Source: Streptomyces luomodiensis
Lineage (GTDB): Bacteria; Actinomycetota; Actinomycetes; Streptomycetales; Streptomycetaceae
Length of the DNA: 64,000 bases
Assembly (NCBI RefSeq): GCF_031679605.1
Contig: NZ_CP117522.1
Span: forward strand, 3,968,001 to 4,032,000
Direction of reading: 5' to 3'
Position 1 is the first letter of the stretch; the number at the start of each line of letters is the position of its first letter. Position numbers and translations under genes: made by a program. Below, piece by piece: positions 43,167 to 53,269 of this stretch. The notes beneath the pieces are model-generated. The model was not told the origin of the DNA and made no database searches. It was given only the letters and a program-made list of their open reading frames with translations.

Positions 43167-46100
43167 TTGCAGTCCGATGCCAGGGGTGCCCGCCTTCCGC
43201 TGTCGACCAGCCAGAGTGAGATCTGGCTCGGCCAGCAACTGACACCGGAGAGCACCCGCTTCCGGGTGGGCGAGTATCTGGAAATTCATGGCCCGATCGA
43301 CCGAACGCTGTTCGAATCCGCACTCCGCCGGGCGGTCGCCGAAACCGAGCCGTACAACACGCGTTTCGGCGAGGACGGCGGGGTGCCGTGGCAGGTTGTT
43401 GAACCGGTAACCGAATGGGAGTTGCCGTTTTTCGATGTCAGCGGCGAGGCGAATCCCCGGGAGGCGGCCGAACGGTGGATGCGGGAGGAGATGACCCGGC
43501 CGACCGATCTCACCCGCGCTCCGCTGTTCGCCTTCGCCCTGTTCCAATTGGGGCCCGAGCGGTTCGCCTGGTACCAGGCGCCGCACCACATCGTGACGGA
43601 CGCCGCCGGGGCGGCCCTCACCGCCCGTCGGGTGGCCGAACTCTACACGGCCTACGCGGCGGGGGCCGGAACCCGGACCGAGGCCGGTCAGACCCGGCAC
43701 GAGGCGGCTCCGGCGACCGGCCGCGGCTCGCTGCGGGAGATGCTCGAATGGGATGAGAAATACCGCGCGTCGGAGGATTTCACCAGGGACAGAGAGTATT
43801 GGATGGAACGGTTCGGGGATTGCCCCGAACCGGCCCGGCTTTCCGGACGACCAGGCAAGAACCTGCGTGACTTCCGGCGCGAGACGGCGTATCTGTCGGA
43901 GGCGGAAGCAGCCGGACTGCGCGGTGCCGCACGAAAGGCGGGAACCCACTGGTCCGCCCTGATGATCGCGGCGACCGCGGCTTATCTGCACCGGCTGACC
44001 GGCAAGCAGGACATCGTCCTCACCCTGCCGGTATCGGCTCGTACCGACGCCGCGACGCGCGCCCACCCCGGCATGTTCGCCAACGTCGCGCCGCTGCGTC
44101 TCGACGTCACCCCGCATATGCGGGTACGGGATCTCATCCGGCAGGCGTCGAAGGAGATGCGGAAAGCGTTGCGGCATCAGCGCTACCGCCGTATCGACAT
44201 GGTGCGGGATCTGCATCTTCCCGACGGGGGCAACAGTTTCCTGGGCCCCCACGTCAACATCATGTCGTTTGAATACGACTTTGACTTCGCGGGACATCGC
44301 GTCACCGCCCACAACATTTCGAACGGGCTGGTCGAGGACCTGTCGATCATGGCCTACGACCGGTCCGACGGCACCGGCATCCGTATCGACCTCAACGCCA
44401 ACGCCGACCTCTACAGCGACGAGGACCTGGCCGCCCACCGGGCCCGCTTCCTGACGCTGGTGCACGCGTTCGCCGACGTCTCGGACCCCGAGCGCACCGT
44501 CGGCGGTATCGAGCTGCTGACCGCCGAGGAGCGGGCGCGGGTGCTGGCCTGGAGCGGTTACGGGGGCGGGGACCGGGGCGAGAGCCGGGGCGGGGCCCCG
44601 CGGACGCCCCTGATCCCGGACATACCTCCCGCCACACTCCCCGACCTGTTCGCCGCGCAGGCCGCCCGCACCCCCTCGGCGGTGGCGGTGAGCGACGGCG
44701 CGACCTCCCTCACCTACGCCGAGCTGAACCGCTCCGCGAACCGCCTCGCCCATCTGCTGATAACCCGGGGCGCGGGCCCGGAACGGCTCGTCGCTCTCGC
44801 CCTTCCCCGCTCGGCCGACCTGATCGTCGCCGTACTCGCCGTACTCAAGTCCGGCGCCGCCTACCTTCCGCTGGACCCCGGCTATCCGCGTGAGCGCCTG
44901 GAGCTGATGCTCCGGCAGGCCGCCCCCGCGGTCGTCGTCACCACCCGCGACCTCGCCGGAACGCTGACCGGAACGGCCTCCGACCAGCTGGCGCTGGACG
45001 ATCCGGACATCCTCACCGCCCTCGCCGGACAGCCCGCGGACGACCCCACCGACGAGCAGCGCACCGCGCCGCTGTCCCCCGAGCACCCCGCCTACACCAT
45101 CTTCACCTCCGGCTCCACCGGCACCCCCAAGGGCGTCGTCGTACCGCACCACAACGTGGTCCGGCTCTTCGGCGCCACCGACGGCTGGTTCCACTTCGGC
45201 GCCGACGACGTGTGGACCATGTTCCACAGCTACGCCTTCGACTTCTCGGTCTGGGAGATCTGGGGCCCGCTGCTGCACGGCGGCCGGCTCGTGGTCGTCC
45301 CGCAGGCCATCAGCCGCTCCCCCGACGCGTTCCTGCGCCTGCTGGCGGACGAGCGGGTCACCGTGCTCAGCCAGACCCCCTCCGCCTTCCAGCAGCTGAT
45401 CCACGCGGACCAGGAGGACCCCGGCACCGGCGCGCGGCTCACCGCCCTGCGCGCCGTCGTCTTCGGCGGCGAGGCGCTGGACCTGCGGCGGCTGGCGGAC
45501 TGGTACGAGCGGCACCCCGACACCGCCCCCGTCCTGGTGAACATGTACGGGATCACCGAGACCACCGTGCACGTCACCTACCGCGCCCTGGACCGCGAGG
45601 CCGCCGCGACCCTGCCCGGGAGCGTCGTCGGCACCGGCATCCCCGACCTGCGGGTCCATGTGCTGGACGGGGCGCTGCGCCCGGCCGTGCCGGGGACGAC
45701 CGGTGAGATGTACGTGTCGGGGCCCGGCCTGGCCCGCGGCTATCTGAACCGTCCGGGCCTGACGGCGGAGCGATTTGTCGCCAATCCGTTCGGGGCCCCC
45801 GGCGAGCGGATGTACCGCACCGGCGACCTGGCCCGGTGGACCGCCGACGGGGAGCTGGAGTACCTCGGCCGCGCCGACGACCAGGTCAAGATCCGGGGCT
45901 TCCGGATCGAGCTGGGCGAGGTCGAGGAGGCGGTGCGGTCGCTGCCCGGAGTGGAACGGGCGGTGGTCGTCGCCCGCGAGACACGCCCCGGGGACAAGCA
46001 GCTCGTCGCCTACGTCGTCCCGGCCAAGGCCGAGGCAAAGGGCGATGTCCAGGCCGACGCCAAGGCCGACGCAGAGTGCGAGGCCCAGGGCGCCTCCAAG

Positions 46101-47435
46101 GCCGTCGCAGAGGCCGACGCCCAGGCCGAGCCCCACGGCACCGCCGGCGCCGAAGCCATGGACCCCGCCGCGGTCCGCCGCTCGGTGGCCCGACGGCTGC
46201 CCGACCACATGGTCCCGGCCGCCGTCGTCGTCCTGGACGACCTGCCGCTGACCGAGACCGGCAAGGTCGACCGCCGCGCCCTGCCCGCCCCCGACCTCAC
46301 CGGCGCGGCGGCCTCGCGCGAGCCGCGCACCGCGCGCGAGCGGGTCCTGTGCCAACTGTTCGCCGAGGTGCTCGGCCTGCCCACCGTCGGCATCGACGAC
46401 GGCTTCTTCGAACTCGGCGGCCACTCGATGCTCGCAGCCCAGCTCGCCGCCAAGGTCCGTACCGCGCTCGACGTGCCCATGGAGGTCCGTACCCTCTTCG
46501 AGGCATCGACCGTCGCCCAGCTCGCCGAGCGCCTCGACGAGGACCGGACGGCCAGGGACGGTGCGGTGGAGCACGGTCTGGACCCGCTGCTCCCGCTGCG
46601 TGCCCAGGGCCGGCTCGCCCCGCTGTTCTGCGTCCACCCCGGCGGCGGCCTGGGCTGGCTCTACACCGGCCTGCTGCGCCATCTCGACGAGCGGCCGGTC
46701 TACGCCCTCCAGTCGCACGGGCTCCAGGAGGACGGCATCCTGCCCTCCAGCGTGGACGAGATGGCCGCCGACTACGTGGAGCAGATCCGCGCGGTCCAGC
46801 CCAAGGGCCCGTACCACCTGCTCGGCTGGTCCTTCGGCGGTCTGGTGGCGTACGCGATGGCGACGCGGCTGCAGAGCGCGGGCGAGCGGGTCGGGGTGCT
46901 GTCGATCCTCGACGCCTACCCCGACAACCAGTGGGAGTTCGGACTGCCCGACTACAGCAAGCGCGAGTGGCTGGGCATGCTCCTGGAGAGCCTGCGGGGC
47001 GGCGACATCATCATCCCGTGGGCCGGGGAGACCCAGCCGTCCGGGGAGACCCAGCCGTCCGGCGAGATCGCCGACGCGCCGGAACGCGACGCCGACGAGC
47101 TGGCCGCGGCCCTCGTCCGGGAGTCCGGTCTGCCCGCGCGGCTGCTGGCGGGCGAGGCCACCTTCCCGCTGCTGGACATCATGCGCAGCGACATAGAGCT
47201 GACGAAGAAGTTCTCGCCGGACCCGTACACCGGCGATCTGCTGCTGTTCGCGGCGGAGTACGAGACCCCCGGCTTCCCGCGCCCGGCGCACACCCCGGAG
47301 TCCTGGCAGCCGTATGTGGACGGCACGGTGCGGGTCCATCAGGTGCCCGCGCAGCACCACCACATGATGCGCCAGGAGCATGTGGCGCTCATCGGCCCGG
47401 TCGTGGCGGCGGCGCTCGACGCGGCCGACGCCTGA
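43167..47435 (+). CDS. Single-module nonribosomal peptide synthetase (C-A-T-TE), probably threonine-activating
   Basis: 1422 residues. C domain (about 10-440) has [11 protein letters not shown], so the last position of HHxxxDG is Ala. A domain (about 480-1060): [56 protein letters not shown]; residues read as D-F-W-S-V-G-M-V-H-K, close to the threonine code. T domain: [10 protein letters not shown] near 1087. TE: LGWSFGG near 1219, Asp in ILDAYP, His near the end. An unusual Ala/Asp/Lys-rich insert occupies about 952-997. TTG start behind GGGGGAA; no in-frame ATG fits. No MbtH, tailoring, carrier or export genes adjoin, so it appears orphan or works in trans. Confidence 0.93.
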   Translation: MQSDARGARLPLSTSQSEIWLGQQLTPESTRFRVGEYLEIHGPIDRTLFESALRRAVAETEPYNTRFGEDGGVPWQVVEPVTEWELPFFDVSGEANPREAAERWMREEMTRPTDLTRAPLFAFALFQLGPERFAWYQAPHHIVTDAAGAALTARRVAELYTAYAAGAGTRTEAGQTRHEAAPATGRGSLREMLEWDEKYRASEDFTRDREYWMERFGDCPEPARLSGRPGKNLRDFRRETAYLSEAEAAGLRGAARKAGTHWSALMIAATAAYLHRLTGKQDIVLTLPVSARTDAATRAHPGMFANVAPLRLDVTPHMRVRDLIRQASKEMRKALRHQRYRRIDMVRDLHLPDGGNSFLGPHVNIMSFEYDFDFAGHRVTAHNISNGLVEDLSIMAYDRSDGTGIRIDLNANADLYSDEDLAAHRARFLTLVHAFADVSDPERTVGGIELLTAEERARVLAWSGYGGGDRGESRGGAPRTPLIPDIPPATLPDLFAAQAARTPSAVAVSDGATSLTYAELNRSANRLAHLLITRGAGPERLVALALPRSADLIVAVLAVLKSGAAYLPLDPGYPRERLELMLRQAAPAVVVTTRDLAGTLTGTASDQLALDDPDILTALAGQPADDPTDEQRTAPLSPEHPAYTIFTSGSTGTPKGVVVPHHNVVRLFGATDGWFHFGADDVWTMFHSYAFDFSVWEIWGPLLHGGRLVVVPQAISRSPDAFLRLLADERVTVLSQTPSAFQQLIHADQEDPGTGARLTALRAVVFGGEALDLRRLADWYERHPDTAPVLVNMYGITETTVHVTYRALDREAAATLPGSVVGTGIPDLRVHVLDGALRPAVPGTTGEMYVSGPGLARGYLNRPGLTAERFVANPFGAPGERMYRTGDLARWTADGELEYLGRADDQVKIRGFRIELGEVEEAVRSLPGVERAVVVARETRPGDKQLVAYVVPAKAEAKGDVQADAKADAECEAQGASKAVAEADAQAEPHGTAGAEAMDPAAVRRSVARRLPDHMVPAAVVVLDDLPLTETGKVDRRALPAPDLTGAAASREPRTARERVLCQLFAEVLGLPTVGIDDGFFELGGHSMLAAQLAAKVRTALDVPMEVRTLFEASTVAQLAERLDEDRTARDGAVEHGLDPLLPLRAQGRLAPLFCVHPGGGLGWLYTGLLRHLDERPVYALQSHGLQEDGILPSSVDEMAADYVEQIRAVQPKGPYHLLGWSFGGLVAYAMATRLQSAGERVGVLSILDAYPDNQWEFGLPDYSKREWLGMLLESLRGGDIIIPWAGETQPSGETQPSGEIADAPERDADELAAALVRESGLPARLLAGEATFPLLDIMRSDIELTKKFSPDPYTGDLLLFAAEYETPGFPRPAHTPESWQPYVDGTVRVHQVPAQHHHMMRQEHVALIGPVVAAALDAADA

Positions 47436-47447
47436 CGGCGCGGTGTG

Positions 47448-47497
47448 GCCGGGCGGAGCGTCCCGCCCGGCCGCACCACCCCTCCTGGCCGGAGGGG
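47448..47497. terminator. Double hairpin between NRPS and molybdenum hydroxylase genes
   Basis: GGCCGGGCGG / CCGCCCGGCC (47448-47473) and then CCCCTCC / GGAGGGG (about 47479-47497) fill the gap between the convergent genes; likely bidirectional termination. Confidence 0.7.
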
Positions 47498-47499
47498 CG

Positions 47500-49821
47500 C
47501 TACATACGGTTGACGACCGCCGACTGCGGGCGGATCGGCAGGCGGTTGACCGGCCTGCCGGTGGCCGCGCGGACCGCCGCCGCGACCGCCGCCGGGGAGG
47601 TGACCACCGGCACCGCGCTGGCCGCCTTGGCGCCGAAGGGGGCCACCACGTCCCGCTCCTCGACCAGCTTGACGATGCGGATGTCGGGCACGTCCAGGGC
47701 GGTCGGCAGGGCGTAGCCGGTCAGGTCGGGGTGCCGGACCACACCGCGTGAGGTGCGCAGGTTCTCGGTGAGGGCCGCGCCGATGCCCTGGGCGACGCCC
47801 GCCTCGATACGGGCCTTGAGCTGACGCGGGTTGAGCACCCGGCCCACGTCCTGGGCCACCGTCATGTCCACGACCCGGACCGCGCCGATCTCGATGTCGA
47901 CGTCCACCACGGCGCGTACCGCGCAGTAGGCGAGCCCGACGAAGGCGTCACCCTGGCCGGTCTCGTCCAGCGGCTCGGTGGGGTGCGGACGGCACTGGGC
48001 GGTGGCCCACAGCTCCTTGCCCTCCAGGGCCTCCTCGACGGTGGTGCTGAGCACCCCGTCATACGAGGTGATCTTGCCGTCGGCGATGGTGAGCAGCTCG
48101 GTCGACATGCCGAAGGTGTGCGCGAGGGGCTGTAGCAGCTGGGTGCGGACCATCTTCGCGGCGCGCTCGACCGCACCGCCCGAGACCCAGGTGTGGCGGC
48201 CGCGCGAGGCGGGCCCGGCCGGGGGCTGATCGGTGTCGATGGGCGCGACATGGACCTCCTCGATGCCGAGGACGTCCTGGACGATCTGGCGGGCCAGCGT
48301 GGTGAAGCCCTGGCCGGTCTCCACGGCCGCGCAGATCACGGTGGCCACCGGGCCGGTCACCTTGACGGTCGCGGTGGAGACCTCGTCGGCCCCCTCGGCG
48401 CCGAGCATATGGACCATGCCCAGGGCGTAGCCGACCCCGCGCCGCACCGCGGCCGGGTCGCCCGCGCCCTCGGGGCCGCCCGGCAGCAGCCACTCCTCCT
48501 CGGGGTCGTCCTCGGGGAGGGCGGGCAGCGGTGCGTCCCTTACGGCTTGAAGCAGTTCGGCGACCGGGGCCGGGCAGGTGACGGTCTGCCCGGTGGGCAG
48601 CAGATCGCCGGTCGCCATCACGTTGCGCATCCGGATCTCGGCGGGGTCGAGCCCGAGCTTGGCCGCCAGCTTGTCCATCTGGCCCTCGTACGCGGCGCAC
48701 ACCTGCAGCGCGCCCTCACCGCGGACATGGCCGGAGGGCGGGTTGTTGGTGCGCACGGCCCAGCCCTCGATGAAGGCGTGCGGGACGACGTACGGGCCGC
48801 AGGCGAAGGAGACGGCGGCGGCCAGCGTGTCCGCCGAGGAGTCGGCGTAGGCGCCGGCGTCCATCAGGATCTGCGCCTCGACCTTGACCAGCTTGCCCTG
48901 GGCGTCCGCGTGGTGGCGGTAACGCAGCAGGGTGGGGTGGCGGTGGGCGTGGCCGAGGAAGGACTCCTCACGGGTCGCGGCGAGCTTCACCGGATGGCCG
49001 GTGCGCAGCGCCAGCAGCCCGAGCGGCAGCTGCATCCCCGGGTCCTCGCGCTCGCCCATGGCGCCGGGCACGCCGGTGACGACGACCTTCACCCGGTCCG
49101 GCTCCAGGCCGAAGCAGGCGGCGGCCAGATCGCGGTCGGCGTGCGGATCGGTGGAGGCGGTGTAGATCTCCACCCCGCCGTCGGGGCGCGGCACGGCCAG
49201 GCCGGCCTCGGCGCCGATGGGCGCCGGGTCCTGGCGGCCGATGCGGTACAGCCCCTCGACGATGACCTCGCCGACCACCTCGGGGTCGCCGAAGGACAGC
49301 GGGATGTGGCGGACCAGATTGCCGTCCGGGTGCAGCGGCTCGGCGTGGAACGCCTGCTCGGGGTCGGTGACCGGCTCCAGCACCTCGTACTCGACGGCGA
49401 TGGCGGCGGCCGCCAGCCGGGCCGTGTCGGGGTGGTCGGCGGCGACCGCGGCGATCGGCTCGCCGTGGTGCCGGACCAGGTCCTTGGCGAAGACCGGGCG
49501 GTCGGCGACCCGGCGGCCGTGGGAGGCGTCGCCGGGCACGTCGGCGTGGGTCACCACGGCCCGTACGCCCGGCATTTCGGCCGCCTGGGTGGTGTCGATG
49601 GAGACGATGCGGGCGTGCGGATGCGGGGAGCGCAGCACGGCGGCCCACAGCAGCCCCTCGGCCCACAGGTCGGCCGCGTACGGGAAGGTGCCCGAGGTCT
49701 TGGCCGCCGAGTCGGCGGGCGGCAGGGACACGCCGAGGCCCATGCGGGCCGGGGGCTGGACGGGCGTTCCGGCGGCGGGGGTGGCGGTGACGGCGCCCGC
49801 GCCGTCCGCGATTCCGGTCAT
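47500..49821 (-). CDS. Molybdopterin-binding large subunit, xanthine dehydrogenase family
   Basis: 773 residues. Binds the molybdenum cofactor and hydroxylates a purine or other heterocycle. Seen: N-terminal aldehyde-oxidase domain (AAKTSGTFPYAADLWAEGLLWAAVLRSPHPHARI), LAATREESFLGHAHRHP, NNPPSGHVRGEGALQV, and C-terminal LDETGQGDAFVGLAYCAVRA with AQDVGRVLNPRQLKARIEAG. Starts within the stop of the Fe-S subunit gene (ATGA). Third gene of a FAD, Fe-S, Mo operon. Exact substrate not determined; the usual xanthine-dehydrogenase assignment is by family. Confidence 0.9.
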   Translation of the reverse strand: MTGIADGAGAVTATPAAGTPVQPPARMGLGVSLPPADSAAKTSGTFPYAADLWAEGLLWAAVLRSPHPHARIVSIDTTQAAEMPGVRAVVTHADVPGDASHGRRVADRPVFAKDLVRHHGEPIAAVAADHPDTARLAAAAIAVEYEVLEPVTDPEQAFHAEPLHPDGNLVRHIPLSFGDPEVVGEVIVEGLYRIGRQDPAPIGAEAGLAVPRPDGGVEIYTASTDPHADRDLAAACFGLEPDRVKVVVTGVPGAMGEREDPGMQLPLGLLALRTGHPVKLAATREESFLGHAHRHPTLLRYRHHADAQGKLVKVEAQILMDAGAYADSSADTLAAAVSFACGPYVVPHAFIEGWAVRTNNPPSGHVRGEGALQVCAAYEGQMDKLAAKLGLDPAEIRMRNVMATGDLLPTGQTVTCPAPVAELLQAVRDAPLPALPEDDPEEEWLLPGGPEGAGDPAAVRRGVGYALGMVHMLGAEGADEVSTATVKVTGPVATVICAAVETGQGFTTLARQIVQDVLGIEEVHVAPIDTDQPPAGPASRGRHTWVSGGAVERAAKMVRTQLLQPLAHTFGMSTELLTIADGKITSYDGVLSTTVEEALEGKELWATAQCRPHPTEPLDETGQGDAFVGLAYCAVRAVVDVDIEIGAVRVVDMTVAQDVGRVLNPRQLKARIEAGVAQGIGAALTENLRTSRGVVRHPDLTGYALPTALDVPDIRIVKLVEERDVVAPFGAKAASAVPVVTSPAAVAAAVRAATGRPVNRLPIRPQSAVVNRM

Positions 49822-52097
49822 GCCGATGCCCTTCCGCTGCCGCTTCCGTTGACGCTCCCGTTGCCGGTGATGCCGTGCGGTCCCGCCTGGTGCGGGATGC
49901 GGGCCGGGTCCTGGTGGGCGTCGGGTCCGCCGTCCGCGTCGGCCTCCGCCGCGGCGGCCTCGCGGCTCGCGACGACCTCGCGGACGGCGTCGAGCACCCC
50001 GCGGTAGCCGGAGCAGCGGCAGAGGTTGCCGGAGATCGCCTGCCGGGTCTGCTGGTCGGTCGGGGCGTGGTTGCCCTCGAGGAGGTCGTGCACGGTCATC
50101 GCGAGGCCGGGCACGCAGAAGCCGCACTGCACCGCCCCGCACTCGGCGAGCGCCCGCTGGACGTCGGAGGGCTGTCCGCCTGCGGCGAGGCCCTCCACGG
50201 TGCGGACCTCGCTGCCCGCGGCGGTGGCGGCGGGCACCAGGCAGGAGGCGACGAGCCGCCCGTCGACCTGGACCGAGCAGGCCCCGCACTCGCCTTGCGA
50301 GCAGCCGTCCTTGGCCCCGGCGAGACCGAGCCGCTCCCGCAGGACGTAGAGCAGCGACTCGCCGATCCAGACGTCGGTGACGGGGCGGTCGGCGCCGTTG
50401 ACGTGCAGCACGTAGGAGGTGAGTGGATGCTCGCTGTGACTCGGGAACTCGTCGATGGGCGAGGCGACCGGGCCGGCCGGGGCCGCCTCGGCGGGGGCGG
50501 GGCCGGGAACGGGCTCAGCGGGGGCGTCAGCGGCCTCGGGAATCTCCGCCGGGGTCTCGGGCCGGGGCTCGGCCGGAGCGGGCCCCTCGGCGGCGTCAGC
50601 GGCCGCGGTGAACTCGCCCTCGGCCGCGGCCGGTTCGGGCCCGCCCGCGGGCTCGGCGGCCTCGGGCCCGGCGCCGTCCGGCACCGCCTCGGCGGAGGGC
50701 TCGGCGGGGGCCTCGGCGGCGTCCCGGCCGTCGGCGGGCGCGTCGGTGTGGCCCGCGCCGGCCTCGGGGCCGGGGTGCGGGGCGTGCCCATGGGCGTCAC
50801 CCGCGAACCGGTCGCCGTCGAGCTGCTCACCTTCGAACGGCTCGCCGTCGAACCGCTCGCCCTCGAACCGTTCACCCTCGAACCGCTCGCCCGTGAACTC
50901 GCCCTGCCAGGCCGCGTCCTGGGGCAGTCCGGGCGCCGGGCTGCCGTGCGGCGGGGTGTGGAGCCCGGCGTGCTGACCGTCGACCGGGAACTCGCCGGAG
51001 TCCCCGGCGGCCGGACCGCCGTGCCCCCAGGCGGGGTCGTCGGCGGCGGACTGCCGCTCACCGGGCACGGGGCCGCCGTGCTGCGGGGTGTGCAGCCCCT
51101 GGTGCCCCTCGACCGCGAACTGGCCCGAGTCCCCGGCGGAGGGGCCCGGCCACGCCGGGTCCGCGGCCGGGACCGGCTCGTCGCGGTCGGGCATGCCCAG
51201 CGGACGGCGGGCCGGCGGCGGTGTGGCCGCGGCCGGCGGGGCGGCCGGGCCCGGGTGGCCCTCGACCGCGTACTCCCCGGAGTCCTCCACCCCCTCCTCG
51301 GCGGCCGGAACCGACCACTGGCCGGTGTGCCCCTGCTGCTGCCCGGGATGCGGCTGGTGGGCCTCGTGCGGCTGGCCGGGCTGGTGGGACTGATGCGGCT
51401 GGTGGGCCTCGTGCGGCTGCTGCTGGGGCGTCGCCCCGGCGATGAACGGCATCCGCAACTGGGCCGTCGTCTGCGGGTCCTGGGGGCCGTCCGGGTGATC
51501 GCCGTACGGAGGGGCGGCCGGGCCGGGGTGGTCGTCGACCCGGTACTCACCGGTCTCGTCCACCCCGTCGTCGCCCGCCACGGGGATGGTCCACTGGCTG
51601 GTGTGCACGGGCCCGTCGGCGCCGTCGGACGGGGTGGGCACCGGCCAGTCGTCCACCGGCTCCTCGGCCGCCGGGGCCGGCCAGTGGCCGGTGTGCTGCG
51701 GGTGGTGGCCCTGCTGGTCCTCGGCGGGCATCGCCCACTGGCCGGAGCCGTGCGGATCGTGGAGGCCGCCGTAGAGGTAGGCGCCGGCGGCGTCGGCCGT
51801 GGTCCAGTGCCCGGTCATGCCCTGGTCGTGGGCCGCGCCCTGGTCGTGTCCGGCCGGCTGCCACTGGCCGCCCTGGGACGGGTCGCCGTGCCCCGCGTCC
51901 ATCGGCGGGGGCGCGTAGCCCGTGCCGGGCGCGGCGAGCGGGTCCCAATGGCCCGACGGATCGGCCGGGTTCGGATGCGCGTAGTCGGGCGGCAGTTGGA
52001 CGAAGGCCGTCGACTCGGCGTCGTACTCCGGACCGTGCGGCATCGGCTGCCATCCGCTCACCGGCTCCTGCCGGTGCGGCTGCTGTTCGTCACTCAC
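49818..52097 (-). CDS. Fe-S subunit of the molybdenum hydroxylase with ~560-residue repetitive N-terminal extension
   Basis: 759 residues; the family is normally 160-200. Residues from about 570 form the standard subunit: plant-type 2Fe-2S motif GCSQGECGACSVQVDG, then C-terminal CGFCVPGLAMTV and NLCRCSGYRGVLDAV. The extension is disordered and repeats short motifs: SGQWAMP, HTGHWPAPAAEE, HTGQWSVPAAEEG, SGEYAVEGHPGPAAPP, SGEFPVDGQHAGLH, then FEGERFEGERFDGEPFEGE and an Ala/Glu/Pro-rich tract. GTG at 52097 overlaps the FAD gene stop. Coupled to both neighbours. The extension may recruit partners or tether the enzyme; its role is unknown. Confidence 0.9.
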   Translation of the reverse strand: MSDEQQPHRQEPVSGWQPMPHGPEYDAESTAFVQLPPDYAHPNPADPSGHWDPLAAPGTGYAPPPMDAGHGDPSQGGQWQPAGHDQGAAHDQGMTGHWTTADAAGAYLYGGLHDPHGSGQWAMPAEDQQGHHPQHTGHWPAPAAEEPVDDWPVPTPSDGADGPVHTSQWTIPVAGDDGVDETGEYRVDDHPGPAAPPYGDHPDGPQDPQTTAQLRMPFIAGATPQQQPHEAHQPHQSHQPGQPHEAHQPHPGQQQGHTGQWSVPAAEEGVEDSGEYAVEGHPGPAAPPAAATPPPARRPLGMPDRDEPVPAADPAWPGPSAGDSGQFAVEGHQGLHTPQHGGPVPGERQSAADDPAWGHGGPAAGDSGEFPVDGQHAGLHTPPHGSPAPGLPQDAAWQGEFTGERFEGERFEGERFDGEPFEGEQLDGDRFAGDAHGHAPHPGPEAGAGHTDAPADGRDAAEAPAEPSAEAVPDGAGPEAAEPAGGPEPAAAEGEFTAAADAAEGPAPAEPRPETPAEIPEAADAPAEPVPGPAPAEAAPAGPVASPIDEFPSHSEHPLTSYVLHVNGADRPVTDVWIGESLLYVLRERLGLAGAKDGCSQGECGACSVQVDGRLVASCLVPAATAAGSEVRTVEGLAAGGQPSDVQRALAECGAVQCGFCVPGLAMTVHDLLEGNHAPTDQQTRQAISGNLCRCSGYRGVLDAVREVVASREAAAAEADADGGPDAHQDPARIPHQAGPHGITGNGSVNGSGSGRASA

Positions 52098-52993
52098 GCG
52101 AGTGCCCTCCCCAGTGCTCGGCGGGCCAGGGCTGCCACGGTACGCCTCAGATGGATCGCGGCGGGCGGCAGGGGGATCGGCTCGCCGCCGTCCTGCGAGG
52201 GCAGCGGATCGGGGATGCACGCGGCGGCGACGTACTCGCCGAAAGCGGTGATGACCTGCGGGTCGAGATGACCGCGGTCGCCGTCCCAGTCGATGAGCGA
52301 GGCGACCCAGCGCTCGGCCTCCAGGGGGCGCAGCGGCATCGGCGCGACCGCGCCGACCGCACAGCGCACCCCGCGCCGCGCCGGGTCGAGGACGAGGGCG
52401 ACCGAGGCGGTGGCCCGGCCGGGCCCGGTGCGCCCGGTGGCCTTGAGGAAGGTCTGCGGGGCGTGCAGCAGCGGCACCCGGACGAATCCGACGAGTTCAC
52501 CGGGGCGCAGCATGTCGACCCCGGCGAGCAGATGGCTGACCGGGGTCTCGCGGCGGGAGCCCTCGGGCCCGGCGATGACCACCGTGGCCTCCAGCGCGGC
52601 GAGCACCGGCAGCGCGTCGCCGGTGGGGGCGGCGGTGACGATGTTGCCGCCGAGGGTGCCGGCGTTGCGGATCTGCGGCGGTCCGGCGGCCCGCGCGGCC
52701 GCGGCCAGCGCCGGGATCAGCGCGGCGAAGTCGGGGCGGCCCATCCGGGCGTGGGTGAGTCCGGCGCCGAGGAGGGCGTGCCCGTCCAGATAGCGCCAGC
52801 CGCGGATTTCGCTGATCCGGCCGAGGCCGACGAGCGCGGCGGGCCGCAGCAGGCCGGAGTTGACCGCGGCCATCAGATCGGTACCGCCCGCCACGGGCAC
52901 GGCGGCGGGCATGGCGGCCAGCGCCGCTACGGCCTCGTCGAGCGTGCCCGGCAACGTCACCGTGTGCGCCGCCTGCGGTGCGTGCGTGGTCAA
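52094..52993 (-). CDS. FAD-binding subunit (CoxM/XdhB type) of the molybdenum hydroxylase
   Basis: 299 residues. FAD contacts: AVPVAGGTDLMAAVNSGLL and PPQIRNAGTLGGNIVTAAPTGD. The C-terminal CO-dehydrogenase flavoprotein domain includes FLKATGRTGPGRATASVALVL. Passes electrons from the Fe-S centres to the acceptor (NAD or quinone). TTG at 52993 chosen because a GAAGGGG site lies about 9 bases upstream and no in-frame ATG is near; longer frames lack domain sequence. First gene of the three-gene operon. The 276-bp gap up to 53270 holds its promoter; no motif stands out. Confidence 0.87.
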   Translation of the reverse strand: MTTHAPQAAHTVTLPGTLDEAVAALAAMPAAVPVAGGTDLMAAVNSGLLRPAALVGLGRISEIRGWRYLDGHALLGAGLTHARMGRPDFAALIPALAAAARAAGPPQIRNAGTLGGNIVTAAPTGDALPVLAALEATVVIAGPEGSRRETPVSHLLAGVDMLRPGELVGFVRVPLLHAPQTFLKATGRTGPGRATASVALVLDPARRGVRCAVGAVAPMPLRPLEAERWVASLIDWDGDRGHLDPQVITAFGEYVAAACIPDPLPSQDGGEPIPLPPAAIHLRRTVAALARRALGRALA

Positions 52994-53269
52994 CCCAGCT
53001 GCCCCTTCCCCGGTATCCCGGCTGTTGCGCCGTACGGTACGTGCTGACAGCCCGGACGTGGCAACTCTGGCACATCTTCCGACCCCGCCGTCGTGTGGGT
53101 CCGCGATCCGTGGATCCGTCCCTGACCTGCGGGATGGTACGGGTTTCTGGCGACGTCTCCGCCAGGAGTGGATTGCCACGTTTCAGGGACCCTTGTGCGA
53201 TTTGGGCGTGCGCCGGTGGGACTACGCTCCCAGGGGCGGCGGGCAGCGGTGCGCACCTTACGGGGTGGC

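Noticed and set aside
43026..47381. 1451-residue open frame antisense to the NRPS
   Set aside because: Composition is Gly/Val/Arg/Leu-rich noise of the complementary strand; the plus strand has all NRPS domains in order.
43167..47435. Catecholate siderophore synthetase (EntF/DhbF)
   Set aside because: No dihydroxybenzoate biosynthesis or siderophore transport genes nearby, although domain order is EntF-like.
49875..52271. 798-residue frame antisense to the Fe-S subunit
   Set aside because: Mirror of the repeat-rich extension; its apparent repeats reflect those of the real gene.
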